From Formicarius rufipectus (taxonomy: Eukaryota; Chordata; Aves; Passeriformes; Formicariidae): 64,000 nucleotides of DNA. Made by a program: the position numbers and the translations under genes. The DNA is taken from contig VXAU01001092.1 of NCBI GenBank assembly GCA_013399695.1, forward strand, positions 411,457-475,456. Reading direction: 5' to 3'. The notes beneath the pieces are model-generated. The model ran no database searches, was not told the DNA's origin, and saw only the letters and a list, made by a program, of their open reading frames with translations. This document shows, piece by piece, positions 62,330-64,000 of the stretch (within the stretch, counting starts at the first letter, position 1; each line of letters starts with the position of its first letter).

Positions 62330-62610
62330 GATTTTAAACAAACAGAAGAAAGTAGTTTTCAATATAATGGATAATTGTGCTGTGGAATCCATTGCCACAG
62401 GGCACTGTAAATGCCAAAACTACTAATACATGGCGCATAGGTCCATGAGGGGCTCCTAACACATTAGATGCAATCTCCAGTTCAGGAAGCCCCTAAACTT
62501 GTCACAGCCAGAAGATGAGAGGTACAGGGTCCTTTAGTTCTTCTTGTGCTTTAAACATTTATCAGTTGGTCCTTGTCAGAGGCAGGACACTGGACACTGT
62601 ATGTTTGCTT
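62330..62610 (+). mobile_element. Ancient CR1-clade LINE 3' relic
   Basis: The order of words fits an old amniote CR1 3' end distinct from the young avian copies: AGAAGAAAGTAGTTTTC (tail of the FF-type coding end), GTGGAATCCATTGCCACAGG, ATGCCAAAACTACTAATA, ATGAGGGGCTCCTAACACAT, GAAGCCCCTAAACTTGTC, CAGCCAGAAGATGAGAGG and TCAGAGGCAGGACACTGGAC. The match is by eye, with many substitutions and indels, implying an insertion well before the avian CR1 burst. No reading frame survives. Confidence 0.6.
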
Positions 62611-64000
62611 AGGTGTGGCAGGACTTATATTCTCTTGATGCAGAAACACATATTAAAACACTAATTGGCTGGTTTCAGGTGAAGGAGAAAATATAAGTAA
62701 GGAGCTTGGCTCAGTGTGGTCTGGAATACATCATTTATTTAAAAAAAAATGTAAGGACAGAACCATAAATGTAACTATTAACATAGGTTATTTGGTCATT
62801 CAAAGTCACACCACAGTAAATTGAAGGAGAAGAGCATTGTCTTCACTAATTCAGAGAAACCCATTTAAATTAATGGAATAAGCTGCTGATGGATCTCCTA
62901 CAGAAGCTAACAATTAAAATCAATCCAAGTAAAAGGTGGAAGCATTTTTGGGAAGTAGGCTATCAAATGATTCATTGGATGGGTACACAGCTTTTGGATT
63001 AATATCAGGAAATAAGACTGAGTAATGGTTTTTATCATAAGCATATACAACTAAAAAACGTCGGGTCAAGTCACCCTCACCTTTCTTAATTATATCATGA
63101 AAGAATTTTGAATTCTGTAGGGCTCAAAATTAACGCATTTGAGAGATGTACCTTGAAACATACCCAATGTCTGACACAGCTCTTGTCATCATGTGTTTTC
63201 TGTACAGTAGTACAGTGCTCCACACAGATACAACTTCATATGATATATCATCTTTAACAGCAACTTTTATAACAGCTGGCACATGACATTAAGATAGATT
63301 AGTGTGGGCATTAGTCTAAAGTATAAAGCAGTTGATCAGTGAAACAAGAAATGCTTACTTGGAAAACAAGACACAAAAATGCAGCTCAGAGGCATCTTTT
63401 AAGTTTATGTTAGTGATTACAAATTTTATATTGCATCTCTTTCAAACAACCACAGATTGTTCATTCAAGCTCAGTAATTACCATTTCTGGTACTTCAGAA
63501 TTGTTGCATACTAGTAGGTATATAATAAAGATAGAACTTAATGTTCTCTGTGGTATATCAGAAATCCTTTTCCTGGATTAAATTGGTGCATATGACTATT
63601 TCACTAGTGAACTATTCAGCCACTAAATTTTGTTTAATGGTTACTAATCTGTCTGATTTAAAAGTCATTAAAGCCTGTCTGCTTTCTCACTGGTCAACCC
63701 ATTTCCTAAGGTAAGGACAGTTCTATTTCCATAATGAATGGTTACACTAGTGATTCTGTCCTTGAGTTGCATAGACAAGGCCATACAGTTAAACTGGCAC
63801 CTTTCACATTTTCATGCTCAAGGGTTTCAAAGAGGTTGAGTAACAGTCCTTTGTGGAAGTCACATCAACACTGTTTTAATATGTTATAATAGAAATGGGT
63901 CTAAATAGAGTAAAATTATAATTTCTTTATGTATAGAAAAAGGGTAAGTGAACTTCTAGTTGACCTCTTTTTTCCCACCATCAATAGAGGCTGTTCCTGG
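62611..64000. other. Intergenic DNA to the window end; nothing recognised
   Basis: AT-rich, no gene, RNA or repeat family recognised. Confidence 0.5.

Noticed and set aside
1..64000. tRNA, rRNA, CRISPR arrays, bacterial-type operons or integrated viral genes
   Set aside because: Looked for and not seen; the composition and repeats are those of vertebrate intergenic DNA.

Overview
This window looks like bird nuclear DNA. It is AT-rich and gene-poor. Its recognisable repeats are CR1 LINE 3' ends, with the typical avian tail (GATCTTTAAGGTCCCTTCC followed by ATTCTATG-type octamers), and solo LTRs of avian endogenous retroviruses. Nothing bacterial or viral-genomic is present: no operons, no long intact ORFs, and three short N gaps or ambiguous bases, as in a vertebrate draft assembly.

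Region 1 (1-6.8 kb) is the only part with convincing gene signals. A CpG island in two lobes (about 5.28-5.88 and 6.19-6.80 kb) covers a probable promoter of a gene read leftward (minus strand). The first coding exon is at 6521-6584: an ATG with a purine at -3, about 21 codons reading as a secretory signal peptide, and a consensus donor (GTACGT) after the first base of the next codon. The gene should run left and probably out of the window. Several minus-strand exon-like segments with good splice sites lie in 1.9-3.9 kb (best: 3735-3830), but I could not chain them to exon 1 in frame and do not recognise the protein.

Region 2 (6.8-64 kb) shows no convincing coding exon. It is intergenic or deep intronic DNA carrying insertions. 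CR1 copies lie at 14.0, 15.6-16.1, 27.36 (weak), 31.4, 35.95, 40.7-41.3, 47.6-48.4 and 49.2-50.2 kb. Two much older LINE relics lie near 46.8-47.1 and 62.3-62.6 kb. There are five LTRs: 17.67-17.95 and 27.82-28.40 kb (same family, same direction), 32.09-32.55 kb (minus, with a 6-bp target-site duplication), 37.92-38.65 kb (plus, 5-bp duplication) and about 55.04-55.35 kb (minus). No retroviral gag, pol or env remains beside any of them.

The most unusual structure is a four-copy, 81-bp tandem repeat at 36321-36636 whose copies are identical as far as I can read. Because 81 is a multiple of three, it creates a spurious repetitive ORF. Other structures of note are a G-rich strand at 54.77 kb, a perfect 23-bp palindrome at 57.55 kb and a CpG cluster at 36.73 kb. 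I did not find a clearly new biological system. All repeat and gene calls rest on reading the sequence and on remembered consensus patterns; no searches were run.
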